Shown: positions 42,943-51,146 of the stretch, one piece after another
Numbering within the stretch: position 1 is the stretch's first letter
Layout of the letters: each line of letters starts with the position of its first letter
From: Rhodoferax ferrireducens T118
GTDB lineage: Bacteria; Pseudomonadota; Gammaproteobacteria; Burkholderiales; Burkholderiaceae_C
Assembly (NCBI RefSeq): GCF_000013605.1
Contig: NC_007908.1
Span: 2,790,001 to 2,854,000, forward strand
DNA: 64,000 nucleotides
Direction of reading: 5' to 3'
Translations under genes and position numbers: made by a program
The notes under the pieces: generated by a model
Seen by the model: the letters and a program-made list of their open reading frames with translations, nothing else
Databases searched by the model: none
What the model was told of the DNA's origin: nothing

Positions 42943-44373
42943 ATGCTGCCCTGCTACGTTTTACTTGACCTGGAGACCACCGGTGGCAATCCGGTGCACG
43001 ACCGCATCACCGAGATTGCCGCCGTGCGCATTGAAAACGGGCAAGAGGTGGCGCGCTGGAGCACGCTGGTCAATCCGGGCTGCTCGATCTCCCCGTTCAT
43101 CCAGCACCTGACCGGCATCAGCAACGCCATGGTGCGCGGCGCCCCCGGCTTTGAGACGGTGGCGCAGCACTTGCTGGCGCTGCTCGACGGCGCCGTGCTG
43201 GTGGCCCACAACGTGCGCTTTGACCACGGTTTTTTGCTGAACGAACTGGCCCGCCTGGACGTGGCGCTGCGGGTCAAGACCCTGTGCACGGTGCGCCTGT
43301 CGCGCCTGCTGTACCCGCAACACAAGGGCCACGGCCTGGACGCCATCATGCAACGCCACGGCATCCGCACGCTGGAGCGCCATCGCGCCATGGGCGATGT
43401 GGAGGTGATGCAAGCCTGGCTCCAGATTGCCCGGCAGGAGCACGGCGCAGAGCTGCTCGGGCAACAGGCACTGGCGCTGTTGCAAAGCAGCGCCACGCTG
43501 CCACCGCAGTTGGAAACCCGGGTGGCTGACATCCCCGAATCGGTTGGGGTTTACATTTTTTATGGTGAAGGGCCGCTGCCCCTGTACATCGGCAAGAGCA
43601 TCAAGCTGCGCAGCCGGGTGCTGGCGCATTTTCAGGCTGCCAGCCGGGCGCCGCGTGAGATGCGCATGGCCCAGGAGATCCGGCGCATCGAGTGGCTGGA
43701 GACTGCCGGTGAAATCGGCGCCCTGCTGCTCGAAGCCCGGCTGGTGAAAGAAAGGCAGCCAGCCTACAACCGCCGGCTGCGCCGCGAAAGCACGCTATGC
43801 GCCTGGCGGCTGGCGGACGACCCCTTGGCCCGGCCGCTGCTGAGCCTGGTACGCGGTGAGGCCTTGCAGCCGCAGGAGTTTGGGCAGATGTACGGCGTCT
43901 ACCGCTCCAAGAATCAGGCCCTGAGCAGTTTGCGCGAACTCGCCGACAGCCAGGGTCTGTGCCTGCAGGCGCTCGGCCTGGAGTCCGGCAAGGGCCGCTG
44001 TTTTGCACACCAGATTGGGCGCTGCCAGGGCGTCTGTTGTGGCGAAGAAAGTCCCGAACGGCATCACCTGCGCCTGCAACTGGCGCTGGCGCAGCAAAAG
44101 TTGCTGGTCTGGCCCTATCCCGGCAAGGTGGGCCTGCGCGAGTACAACGCCCGCAGCGAGCGCACGGACATCCATATCTTTGATCAGTGGTGCCACCTGG
44201 CCACGGTGCATGATGAAACCGAACTGACGGACGCCCTGGGCAGCCGCAGCACGCTGGCGTTTGACCTCGATACCTACCGGCTCCTGCTGAAACACATCGC
44301 AGCACCGGGCAAGGGCAAATTCGAGTTGATCGACTGGACCGAGAAACAGCAGCAGACGCTCAACTCGCTATAG
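42943..44373 (+). CDS. DnaQ-type 3'-5' exonuclease fused to a GIY-YIG (UvrC-like) nuclease
   Basis: 476 residues. The exonuclease domain (about 1-170) has the DEDDh residues in LLDLETTGGNPVHDRITEIAA, HNVRFDHGFLLNEL and HRAMGDVEVMQAW. The GIY-YIG domain (about 195-280) is SVGVYIFYGEGPLPLYIGKSIKLRSRVLAHF. The C-terminal part resembles the UvrC/Cho-associated region with clustered Cys in GRCFAHQIGRCQGVCCGEE. Likely a DNA-repair nuclease, as in the Rv2191-type fusion proteins. Confidence 0.9.
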   Translation: MLPCYVLLDLETTGGNPVHDRITEIAAVRIENGQEVARWSTLVNPGCSISPFIQHLTGISNAMVRGAPGFETVAQHLLALLDGAVLVAHNVRFDHGFLLNELARLDVALRVKTLCTVRLSRLLYPQHKGHGLDAIMQRHGIRTLERHRAMGDVEVMQAWLQIARQEHGAELLGQQALALLQSSATLPPQLETRVADIPESVGVYIFYGEGPLPLYIGKSIKLRSRVLAHFQAASRAPREMRMAQEIRRIEWLETAGEIGALLLEARLVKERQPAYNRRLRRESTLCAWRLADDPLARPLLSLVRGEALQPQEFGQMYGVYRSKNQALSSLRELADSQGLCLQALGLESGKGRCFAHQIGRCQGVCCGEESPERHHLRLQLALAQQKLLVWPYPGKVGLREYNARSERTDIHIFDQWCHLATVHDETELTDALGSRSTLAFDLDTYRLLLKHIAAPGKGKFELIDWTEKQQQTLNSL

Positions 44374-44432
44374 AAACTATAGCTATATACGTAAGCAATA
44401 CGGGGGCTAGAGGCCTAAAAGTCTTATATAGC
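44366..44432 (+). repeat. Dispersed repeat, copy D
   Basis: Plus-strand copy starting at the stop of the exonuclease gene: GCTATAGAAACTATAGCTA, then AATACGGGGGCTAGAGGCC and AAAGTCTTATATAGC. The cleanest match to the family in the window. Confidence 0.8.
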
Positions 44433-44444
44433 CAGGCCAATCAC

Positions 44445-44495
44445 GAACGGCCGCGCCGATGTCGCTGCAAGGAGCCACAGCGACGCGGCCGGTTC
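44445..44495. terminator. Long hairpin between convergent genes
   Basis: The outer arms GAACGGCCGCG and GCGGCCGGTTC pair almost fully and the inner GTCGCTG/CAGCGAC pairs perfectly, with a 10-base loop. No T-run on either side, so it may act as a structural end or a transcription barrier for the exonuclease (plus) and flavodoxin (minus) genes rather than a classic terminator. Confidence 0.45.
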
Positions 44496-44498
44496 GCA

Positions 44499-45053
44499 TC
44501 AGGCACTGAACTTCGCTGCCACCTCAGCGACGCGCTTGCCAAACAATTTGGCGGTGTCGAGGTCGCCTTGCGGCATTTCTGCAGGCGATGCGTCCGACGG
44601 CGACTGTGCCATGGCACCGGCCGAAGAACCCAGATAGTTGACGTCGTTGCGTTGCGCCGCCTTGGCGTTGTTTGGCAACATGCCGGTGCCCGCCCAGATG
44701 CCGCTGTGCTGCATCGCCAGGGTGAACAGGTAATGCAGGGTTGAGTGCTTGTCGCCATTGATGGTGGCGCTGTTGGTGAAGCCGGCAAACACCTTGTCTT
44801 TCCAGGCCTGGCTGTACCAGGGCTTGCTGGAGGCGTCGGCAAACTTCTTGAACTGCCAGCTCACGCTGCCCATGTAGGTGGGGCTGCCCATGATGATCCC
44901 ATCGGCGGCATTGAGCGTGGCCCAACCCGCGTCCGTCAGATTGCCTTCGGCATCAATCGGGACCAGCTCGGCGCCCGCGCCGTCCGCGACCGCTTGCGCC
45001 ATGCGCAGGGTATGACCATAACCCGAGTGAAAAACTACTGCTACTTTTGCCAT
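44499..45053 (-). CDS. Flavodoxin / NADPH:quinone reductase-like flavoprotein
   Basis: 184 residues. FMN-binding VVFHSGYGHTLRMAQAVADGAG at the N-terminus and GIIMGSPTYMGSVSWQFKKFAD, as in WrbA-like and other flavodoxin-fold reductases. NinT-like ending QGDLDTAKLFGKRVAEVAAKF. Probably a two-electron quinone reductase. Last of the pirin-DoxX-flavodoxin group. Confidence 0.85.
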   Translation of the reverse strand: MAKVAVVFHSGYGHTLRMAQAVADGAGAELVPIDAEGNLTDAGWATLNAADGIIMGSPTYMGSVSWQFKKFADASSKPWYSQAWKDKVFAGFTNSATINGDKHSTLHYLFTLAMQHSGIWAGTGMLPNNAKAAQRNDVNYLGSSAGAMAQSPSDASPAEMPQGDLDTAKLFGKRVAEVAAKFSA

Positions 45054-45149
45054 TTGGAATTTCCTTGATGAGGTGCGAAAGAACGAGGTCTGCGGCGCAG
45101 ACCTCCGTGATCAAAAATGTGATGAGCCGTGTGGGACCGGTTGGTCAAC

Positions 45150-45560
45150 TCAATCTTGACGCCTGGCGTCCAGGCTCCAGGCACCCGCGCCATGGGCCGC
45201 CAGCAGCAGCAGGCCGCCGACCACCGCGATGTTCTTGTAGAACATCAGTTGCTGCATCATCGCCTGGTCAACCGGCACGCCCCAGAAGTTGTGAAAGAAG
45301 AACGTGGCAACCAGCGTGAACGCCGCCAATGCCAGCGCCGCAAAGCGGGTTCCCAAACCACTGATCAAGGCCAGCGAGCCGCCAACCTCCACGATGATGG
45401 CGATGACGGCGCCCAGTGCGGGCATCGGCAGGCCTTTGGAGCCGATGTAGCCGACGGTGCCGGCAAAGCCCGCGATCTTGGAGATGCCCGCCGGCAAGAA
45501 CAGCAGGGCGAGCAGCAGGCGACCAATCAGAGTCAGCGGGTTTTGAAGGGATGTGCGCAT
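45150..45560 (-). CDS. DoxX family membrane protein (copy 2)
   Basis: 136 residues, same length as the copy at 4994. LLLALLFLPAGISKIAGFAGTVGYIGSKGLPMPALGAV and AHGAGAWSLDAR match the family. Four membrane segments. Preceded by pirin and followed by a flavodoxin gene on the same strand, pointing to a redox role at the membrane. Confidence 0.9.
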   Translation of the reverse strand: MRTSLQNPLTLIGRLLLALLFLPAGISKIAGFAGTVGYIGSKGLPMPALGAVIAIIVEVGGSLALISGLGTRFAALALAAFTLVATFFFHNFWGVPVDQAMMQQLMFYKNIAVVGGLLLLAAHGAGAWSLDARRQD

Positions 45561-45608
45561 GGGGAAGTCCTTTTAAGAGTTAAGAAATGGAAGAAAGAAT
45601 CAAGAAAA

Positions 45609-46310
45609 TCAGGCAATCAGGTCAAAAACCAGCACTTCAGCGTCTTTGCCGTGTGTCAGATTGACCTGGATTTCGTCGGCCAGCAAGGCCGCGTCACCGG
45701 CAGTCAAGCATTGGCCATTGACGTCGAGTTCACCGCGCACCAAATGCACGTAACTCTTTCGATTCGGCGCCAGCGTGAGTTGGGCGGACTGGTTGCCGTC
45801 CAACAAGCCCGCGTACAGGCGCGCATCGGCATGAATCGTGACCGAGCCCTGGGCACCGTCGGGCGACGCGACCAGGCGCAACTGGCCCTGCTTTTCGGTA
45901 TCAAGAAAGGTCTTTTGCTCGTAGCTGGGCACCACACCCGTCACATTGGGCTCAATCCAGATTTGCAGCAAATGGGTGGTGGCGTTGGGCGCGTGGTTGA
46001 ACTCGCTGTGCTGCACGCCGGTGCCGGCGCTCATGCGCTGCACGTCGCCGGGCGGGATCGCCTTGATGTTGCCCATGCTGTCCTGGTGCGCCAGCGAGCC
46101 GCTCAGCACGTAGGTGACGATCTCCATGTCGCGATGGCCATGGGTGCCAAAGCCCTTGCCGGCCGCGATCCAGTCTTCATTGATCACGCGCAAATTGCCC
46201 CAGCCCATATGCTGCGGATCGTAATAACCGGCAAAAGAGAAACTGTGAAAGGACTTGAGCCAGCCGTGGTCGGCGAAGCCGCGTTCCTGCGATTTGCGAA
46301 CTGTCAACAT
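45609..46310 (-). CDS. Pirin-family bicupin protein
   Basis: 233 residues from the ATG at 46310; the upstream 18 codons were dropped because the start MLTVRKSQERGFADHGWLKSFHSFSFAGYYDP is the family's normal one. Metal ligands are in FGTHGHRDMEIVTYVLSG and MSAGTGVQHSEFNHA. Family members (for example YhaK/YhhW) can cleave quercetin. Heads the second redox group. Confidence 0.92.
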   Translation of the reverse strand: MLTVRKSQERGFADHGWLKSFHSFSFAGYYDPQHMGWGNLRVINEDWIAAGKGFGTHGHRDMEIVTYVLSGSLAHQDSMGNIKAIPPGDVQRMSAGTGVQHSEFNHAPNATTHLLQIWIEPNVTGVVPSYEQKTFLDTEKQGQLRLVASPDGAQGSVTIHADARLYAGLLDGNQSAQLTLAPNRKSYVHLVRGELDVNGQCLTAGDAALLADEIQVNLTHGKDAEVLVFDLIA

Positions 46311-46380
46311 AGCAAGTACTCCTTGAATGACCCGTACTTTAGGTGCATCCAGGGCGGCTGACACCCCCTCACTTTGACGA

Positions 46381-46409
46381 CATCATTCAAATTATTCGAA
46401 TTAACGATG
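46381..46409. promoter_or_regulatory. Imperfect dyad upstream of pirin
   Basis: A roughly symmetric 29-base stretch centred on ATTCGAAT (46394-46401), with outer CATC and GATG. AT-rich against its surroundings and about 70 bases before the pirin start, so it may be a repressor or LysR-type site. Pattern only. Confidence 0.35.
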
Positions 46410-46455
46410 CCTTTGAAGCTTAATTCTCACCCCGAAGGCATGCCAATGCCTCTGC

Positions 46456-46499
46456 CATTTCGATAGCTACACCGGCTTACAACACGAGGGCCAGCGGAG
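46456..46499 (+). repeat. Dispersed repeat, copy G (degenerate)
   Basis: Shows GATAGCTACACCGGCTTAC and then ACACGAGGGCCAGCGG. Both blocks are recognisable but weaker than in other copies. Intergenic, between the pirin and esterase genes. Confidence 0.5.
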
Positions 46500-46507
46500 A
46501 ACTTGTC

Positions 46508-47698
46508 TTAAACATTGCCACGCGTCTTGGGGTGGTCAAAGAAGAAACGCAGCATTTCAAGCGTGGCATCGGGGCCGCTCGCATCCGTGTACGAACCACT
46601 GGCGTGGCCACCCGACCATGCGTGCCCGGCCCCATGCACCAGCCAGTGCTCGGTCAAAGCCTGGCCCTGGTCGCCATGCTGGGTGGAACGTGTGTAGCGC
46701 CGCCCCTGGGCCGAGACACCCTGCTCCACCCTCGCATTGCCTGAGGGGCGCGCATGCGAGTCCTGCGCACCGGCGGCAGCACCCAAGGCAGCGGCAATCA
46801 CCTGCTCGCCATTGCGCGGATGCACAGTCTGGTCCTGGTCACCGTGAAACACGATGGTGGGTATGGGCATCGGCGGCTCTAGCAGCGCTTTCGCGGCCGC
46901 GTCGGCACGGCCGCCCCAGGCCCGCTCGACGATGCCAACCTGGCCGCTCTTCATCACCATCAGCGCCTCCGCCACATTGCTCGCGGCGCCACTGGGCAGG
47001 CCCGAGTGAACGCCGACGGCCGCAAACAGCTCCGGGTAGGCCGCCGCGACGATGACGGCCATCGCACCACCGGCCGACAAACCGGCGATATAAACGCGAC
47101 GCGTATCAATGCCGTGCTGTTGGATCACCGCCTGCGTCAGGCTGGCGATCAGGGCCGGTTCACCCCGTCCGCGCTCCTGGTGCTTGTGCTCGAACCAGTT
47201 CCAGCAGCGTGACGGGTTAAGGTCCGGGGACTGCTGCGGGTACAGCACGAAGAAGCCCTGCTCGCGGGCGCGCTCATTCATGGCGGTGCCCGCGGCAAAA
47301 TCATCCGGGTCCTGGGTGCAGCCGTGCAGCATCACCACCAGCGGCATTGCTTTGCCGGCACGACCCGGCGGTATGTAGAGCTTGAAGTGGCACGTCAACG
47401 CCGCATGGGTGTGTGTGCCGCTGATGAACTGGCCGCCGCCGGCATCGGGGGCGCCCGGCTTGCGCGCATCCACCTTGGACGCACGGCCATCCAGCATCCA
47501 CGGTGACGGCATCTGCATCGCGGCGCCGGGGAGCAGGTAAGACCCGGCATCCGCCCACGGGTTGACGGGACCGGGCGCAACACTCACGGCGGCCGTGCCA
47601 CGCAACGCACTTTGGATGGCCTGGGTCGCTTCATTCAAGCGGCCCGACTGCGTTAATTGTGTGGCGGTGCGCATCAGTTCCTGAAGGGTCTTGTTCAT
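46508..47698 (-). CDS. PHB-depolymerase-family esterase (LpqC-like)
   Basis: 396 residues from the ATG at 47698. The N-terminal ~50 residues are helical (MNKTLQELMRTATQLTQSGRLNEATQAIQSAL). The esterase domain has PLVVMLHGCTQDPDDFAAGTAMNERA, the Ser elbow YIAGLSAGGAMAVIVAAAYPELFAAVGVHSG, PTIVFHGDQDQTVHPRN (Asp) and the late GAGHAWSGG (His). There is no signal peptide, so it may act inside the cell, possibly on PHB oligomers, which would fit phaCAB 11 kb away. Feruloyl-esterase-like activity is also possible. Confidence 0.88.
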   Translation of the reverse strand: MNKTLQELMRTATQLTQSGRLNEATQAIQSALRGTAAVSVAPGPVNPWADAGSYLLPGAAMQMPSPWMLDGRASKVDARKPGAPDAGGGQFISGTHTHAALTCHFKLYIPPGRAGKAMPLVVMLHGCTQDPDDFAAGTAMNERAREQGFFVLYPQQSPDLNPSRCWNWFEHKHQERGRGEPALIASLTQAVIQQHGIDTRRVYIAGLSAGGAMAVIVAAAYPELFAAVGVHSGLPSGAASNVAEALMVMKSGQVGIVERAWGGRADAAAKALLEPPMPIPTIVFHGDQDQTVHPRNGEQVIAAALGAAAGAQDSHARPSGNARVEQGVSAQGRRYTRSTQHGDQGQALTEHWLVHGAGHAWSGGHASGSYTDASGPDATLEMLRFFFDHPKTRGNV

Positions 47699-47742
47699 GC
47701 AAACTTTCTTGGGTTGGAGTGGCGAGGGCTTCAAGGGGAAGA

Positions 47743-48168
47743 TCAGCGCCGGCGATTGGCCAGCGCAGCCTTCACCGCCGGGCTGGCCTGCAGCGCGCCC
47801 AGAACTTCCAGCGAGTCGATGGTGGCCAGGGCCAGCTCAGGCGTCACGTCAGGCGCGATCGTCACCAGCCCGAGCACGCGAATCTGCAGCGTCTGCCTGG
47901 CCGCCTGCAGCGCGCGCAGGTCATCGGCACTGAAATGCTGCAAACCCAGCACCAGCATCTTGCGCGCCACCACCTGCCGCACCGCTTCCGAGTGGGTCCC
48001 GAGCTGATTGCGGATGGCGGTGCGGATGAAGTCGGTCCGGTTGCTGTAAAAACCCTCGGCAACCATCAGGTCAACGTGCCCCAAGTCGACAAACCCGAGG
48101 TTGATGGTGATCTTCTCCGAGTCCGCCAGCTTGGGCTTGACCGCAAGGGGTGTGGTGTTTTGATTCAT
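47743..48168 (-). CDS. Ribbon-helix-helix (CopG-like) regulator
   Basis: 141 residues. The N-terminal part KITINLGFVDLGHVDLMVAEGFYSNRTDFIRTAIRNQL has the beta-strand/two-helix pattern of CopG/MetJ-type DNA-binding proteins; the rest is helical and unrecognised. A symmetric four-site operator lies 4 bases upstream of its start, which suggests autoregulation. Also adjacent on the same strand to the esterase, which it may control. Confidence 0.75.
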   Translation of the reverse strand: MNQNTTPLAVKPKLADSEKITINLGFVDLGHVDLMVAEGFYSNRTDFIRTAIRNQLGTHSEAVRQVVARKMLVLGLQHFSADDLRALQAARQTLQIRVLGLVTIAPDVTPELALATIDSLEVLGALQASPAVKAALANRRR

Positions 48169-48171
48169 GGG

Positions 48172-48211
48172 ACCATCTTAGCACCATCCACACGGATGGT
48201 ATATAGATGGT
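48172..48211. promoter_or_regulatory. Four-half-site palindromic operator
   Basis: ACCATC (48172-48177), 5 bases, ACCATCC (48183-48189), 4 bases, GGATGGT (48194-48200), 5 bases, GATGGT (48206-48211). It is fully symmetric about its centre, with half-sites 11 bases apart, the spacing expected for cooperative ribbon-helix-helix dimers. It sits right upstream of the CopG-like gene. Confidence 0.8.
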
Positions 48212-48432
48212 ATTAAGAGTCAATACACGTCATAAACCCAAAACATTTTGTCGCATTGGCTTACACACTGCCATTGGGGCCAGTCGGCATTTGACGGCCC
48301 AAAGCCCGGCGAGGCCCGTCCAGCTTGGCTTGCGGCCACAAGGGGCCTGCCTTGGTGTGAAATTTGCTTGTGTCAATGTCCTCAAGGGCGTGTCAATTCT
48401 GGCCGTACACCCCGACACCAAGGAGATCAGCC

Positions 48433-49038
48433 ATGAAAAAGTTTCTGACGATTTTTGCCGTCGCCGCGGCGATTTTCGGCGCCCCGGCGTCCCAGGCCTC
48501 CCCGGTGACCTTCACCGCCATCCTGGACGGACCGAGCGAGGCGGTCCCGAATGCATCGCCGGGGACCGGCAACGCAACCGTCATCATTGACGCGGCGCTG
48601 CACACCATGGACGTCTCAGCCACCTTCTCGGGGCTCGTCGGCACCACCACCGCGTCCCATATTCACTGCTGCACGGCCATCCCGGACAGCGGCGCCGCCG
48701 GCGTGGCTACCACAACGCCGACCTTCACCGGATTCCCATTGGGGGTCACCGCCGGCAGCTACAGCCACCTGTTTGACATGACCGATGCAGGCTCCTACAA
48801 CCCCACCTTCATTACAGCGCAAGGGGGTATCAGCCAGGCCGAGGCGGCGCTGTTCGCCGGCATGTTCGCCGACAGCGCCTACTTCAACATCCACACGACC
48901 CAGTTCCCGGGCGGCGAGATTCGCGGATTCCTGCACGCCGTTCAGGCCGTGCCCGAACCCGGCAGCCTGGCGTTGCTCGGGCTGGGGCTCGCGGGGCTCG
49001 CCCTCAGCAGACGCAATCACCGCACCTCACTTCATTAG
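48433..49038 (+). CDS. CHRD-domain protein with PEP-CTERM sorting signal
   Basis: 201 residues from the ATG at 48433 behind AGGAG. Signal peptide MKKFLTIFAVAAAIFGAPASQA. The CHRD domain has FTAILDGPSEAVPNASPGTGNATVIID, ASHIHCCTAIPDSGAAGV and YFNIHTTQFPGGEIRGFL. The C-terminus is a PEP-CTERM tail: VPEPGSLALLGLGLAGLAL then SRR. Such proteins are processed by an exosortase and often end up in the extracellular matrix. No exosortase gene is in the window. Confidence 0.9.
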   Translation: MKKFLTIFAVAAAIFGAPASQASPVTFTAILDGPSEAVPNASPGTGNATVIIDAALHTMDVSATFSGLVGTTTASHIHCCTAIPDSGAAGVATTTPTFTGFPLGVTAGSYSHLFDMTDAGSYNPTFITAQGGISQAEAALFAGMFADSAYFNIHTTQFPGGEIRGFLHAVQAVPEPGSLALLGLGLAGLALSRRNHRTSLH

Positions 49039-49442
49039 CTGGGCTCGCGCGACGTTGGCAGGCTCCACAACCAGGCTGCAACCCCGGTGCAGAAAATCCC
49101 TGGGATCCAGCGCACCTGCACAGGCATCATCCACCACGCGAGCGCCGAACTCAGGATCATCATGACCAAGGCAAACTGCTTGGCACGCAAAGGCACAGCG
49201 CGGTTGGCGCGCCAGTCTCGCACCATCGGGCCAAAGCGGTGATGCGTCAGCAACCACTGCTCATAACGCTGACTGCCACGGGATATGCAATACGCCGCCA
49301 GCAGAACAAACGGGGTGGTCGGCAACACGGGCAACACGATGCCGATGACACCGATGGCCAAAAAGATGGCGCCGCAGACCAACCAGATCCAGCGCTGCCA
49401 GCGCGGACGTGACCCTATTGCTGCAGGCTTAAAAATCGCCAC
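49035..49442 (-). CDS. DUF454 (YbaN-like) inner-membrane protein
   Basis: About 135 residues if the GTG at 49442 is used, which has GGAGGG just upstream; an ATG at 49466 is the alternative. Hydrophobic segments WLVCGAIFLAIGVIGIVLPVLPTTPFVLLAAYCISRGS carry the DUF454 signature, followed by RYEQWLLTHHRFGPMVRDW. Function unknown. It overlaps the end of dnaB, so it is probably co-transcribed with it, and its own end overlaps the last bases of the CHRD gene. Confidence 0.85.
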   Translation of the reverse strand: MAIFKPAAIGSRPRWQRWIWLVCGAIFLAIGVIGIVLPVLPTTPFVLLAAYCISRGSQRYEQWLLTHHRFGPMVRDWRANRAVPLRAKQFALVMMILSSALAWWMMPVQVRWIPGIFCTGVAAWLWSLPTSREPS

Positions 49443-50835
49443 TCCCTCCAGACGCCAGCGACTCAAACTTGGTGATGGTGTTCAGGAAGGCCAGCTTGAC
49501 CACGCCGGTGGGGCCGTTACGCTGCTTGGCAATGATGATCTCGGCCACGCCCGGCTCTTTGCAGGCGTCCTTGGTGTAGTACTCGTCGCGGTAAATGAAC
49601 ATGATGATGTCGGCGTCCTGCTCAATGGCGCCGGACTCGCGCAAGTCACTCATCATCGGGCGTTTGTCGGGCCGCGTTTCGACGCTGCGGTTGAGCTGAG
49701 ACAAGGCAATCACCGGGCATTGCAACTCTTTGGCCAGCATTTTCAGGCCCCGCGAAATCTCGCCCAGCTCGGTGGCGCGGTTTTCGCCATCGCTGTTGGA
49801 GCCACTCATCAGTTGCAAATAATCGACCACGATCAGACCGAGCTTGCCGCACTGGCGCGACAGGCGCCGTGCGTTGGCGCGCAGTTCGCTGGAGGTCAAG
49901 CCCGCCGTTTCGTCGATGTGCAGGGAAATGGTGCGCAGCTTCTCGATCGCCTCGGTCAGACGCGGCCATTCCTCGTCCGTCAGCTTGCCGGTGCGCAAGT
50001 GGCCCTGATTGATACGCCCGATCGAGCCCACAATACGCACCGCCAATTGCGCGGCGCCCATTTCCATCGAGAACACGGCCACCGGCAGGCCTTCGTTGAG
50101 TGCCACGTGCTCGGCGATGTTGATCGCCAGCGCCGTTTTGCCCATGGACGGCCGCGCCGCCAGCACCACCAGATCGCCCGCTTGAAAACCAGCCGTCATG
50201 CGGTCCAGGTCGTAAAAGCCGGTTGGCACCCCGGTGACATCGTTGGGGTTGTCGGCCATCTCCTGCACCCGGTCCAAGAGCGCCACCACCAGCGAGTCCA
50301 TGGCCTGAAAACCCTGGCGCGTGCGCGCGCCCTCTTCGCCGATGTTGAAGATTTTTTGCTCGGCCTCGTCCAGAATCGCGGCCACGGCCCGACCTTTGGG
50401 GTTAAAGGCGTTGGTGGAGATTTCATCGCTGGCGGCCACCAGCTTGCGCAGAATCGAGCGTTCCCGCACGATCTCGGCGTAGCGGCGGATGTTGCCCGCA
50501 CTGGGCACATACTGGGCCAGCGAGTTGAGGTAAGCCAGGCCACCGATTTCTTCGGCCTTGCCCTGGTTTTGCAACTGCTCGAACACCGTGATCACGTCGG
50601 CCGGTTTGGTTGCGTTGATCAAGGCGCCCAGCGCGATAAACACCATGCGGTGCTCGTAACGGTAAAAATCACCCTCGGTCAACAGGTCGTTGACACGGTC
50701 CCAAGCGCCGTTGTCGAGCAGCAGCCCGCCCAGAACGCTGGACTCGGCTTCGATGGAGTGCGGGGGAATGCGCAATTGCGCGACTTGGGCGTCTTGACCG
50801 TAGTCAAAAGGCACAGCAGAAAGTACAGCAGACAT
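49429..50835 (-). CDS. dnaB: Replicative DNA helicase DnaB
   Basis: 468 residues from the ATG at 50835; an upstream in-frame ATG would add 25 residues not typical of DnaB. N-terminal domain LRIPPHSIEAESSVLGGLLLDNGAWD, Walker A in LVVLAARPSMGKTALAINIAEHVAL, FSMEMGAAQLAVRI, DYLQLMSG and RGLKMLAKELQCPVIALSQLNRSVE are all present. It unwinds DNA at the replication fork. Confidence 0.97.
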   Translation of the reverse strand: MSAVLSAVPFDYGQDAQVAQLRIPPHSIEAESSVLGGLLLDNGAWDRVNDLLTEGDFYRYEHRMVFIALGALINATKPADVITVFEQLQNQGKAEEIGGLAYLNSLAQYVPSAGNIRRYAEIVRERSILRKLVAASDEISTNAFNPKGRAVAAILDEAEQKIFNIGEEGARTRQGFQAMDSLVVALLDRVQEMADNPNDVTGVPTGFYDLDRMTAGFQAGDLVVLAARPSMGKTALAINIAEHVALNEGLPVAVFSMEMGAAQLAVRIVGSIGRINQGHLRTGKLTDEEWPRLTEAIEKLRTISLHIDETAGLTSSELRANARRLSRQCGKLGLIVVDYLQLMSGSNSDGENRATELGEISRGLKMLAKELQCPVIALSQLNRSVETRPDKRPMMSDLRESGAIEQDADIIMFIYRDEYYTKDACKEPGVAEIIIAKQRNGPTGVVKLAFLNTITKFESLASGGSGDF

Positions 50836-51146
50836 GGGGGTGAGGTTTTCCTTTGAGCCGTCGATACTACGCCAGCGCCAGGCCAACGTCGAATGAAAAG
50901 CTGGGCACAAGCCCTTTAAAAGCTGTGGACAAACTGTGGAAATTGCGGGACAAACTGGTTTGACTAGGCTGTTGGCCCAACCGATGTAACACTCATGCGG
51001 TCAGGTCATGTCCAACATTGATATTGCAATTCGCGGCGGAATGATTGAGCGGCGGTTATGCAGCGTGGGCAATCGCACAACCACGGTTGCTCGGCCGGCC
51101 TGATCATCGAGCTAAATATCATGGCCGACTCGTTTCCGAATATCGA
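50836..51146. other. Intergenic region upstream of dnaB
   Basis: No gene seen in these 311 bases. It must hold the dnaB promoter. Two sequences near 50924-50943 (TGTGGACAA and TGTGGAAAT) are each close to a DnaA box but not exact; see the rejected list. Confidence 0.5.

Noticed and set aside
50924..50943. DnaA boxes upstream of dnaB
   Set aside because: TGTGGACAA and TGTGGAAAT each differ from the TGTGNATAA consensus at important positions, and only two imperfect sites are present. Not enough to claim DnaA control or an origin.
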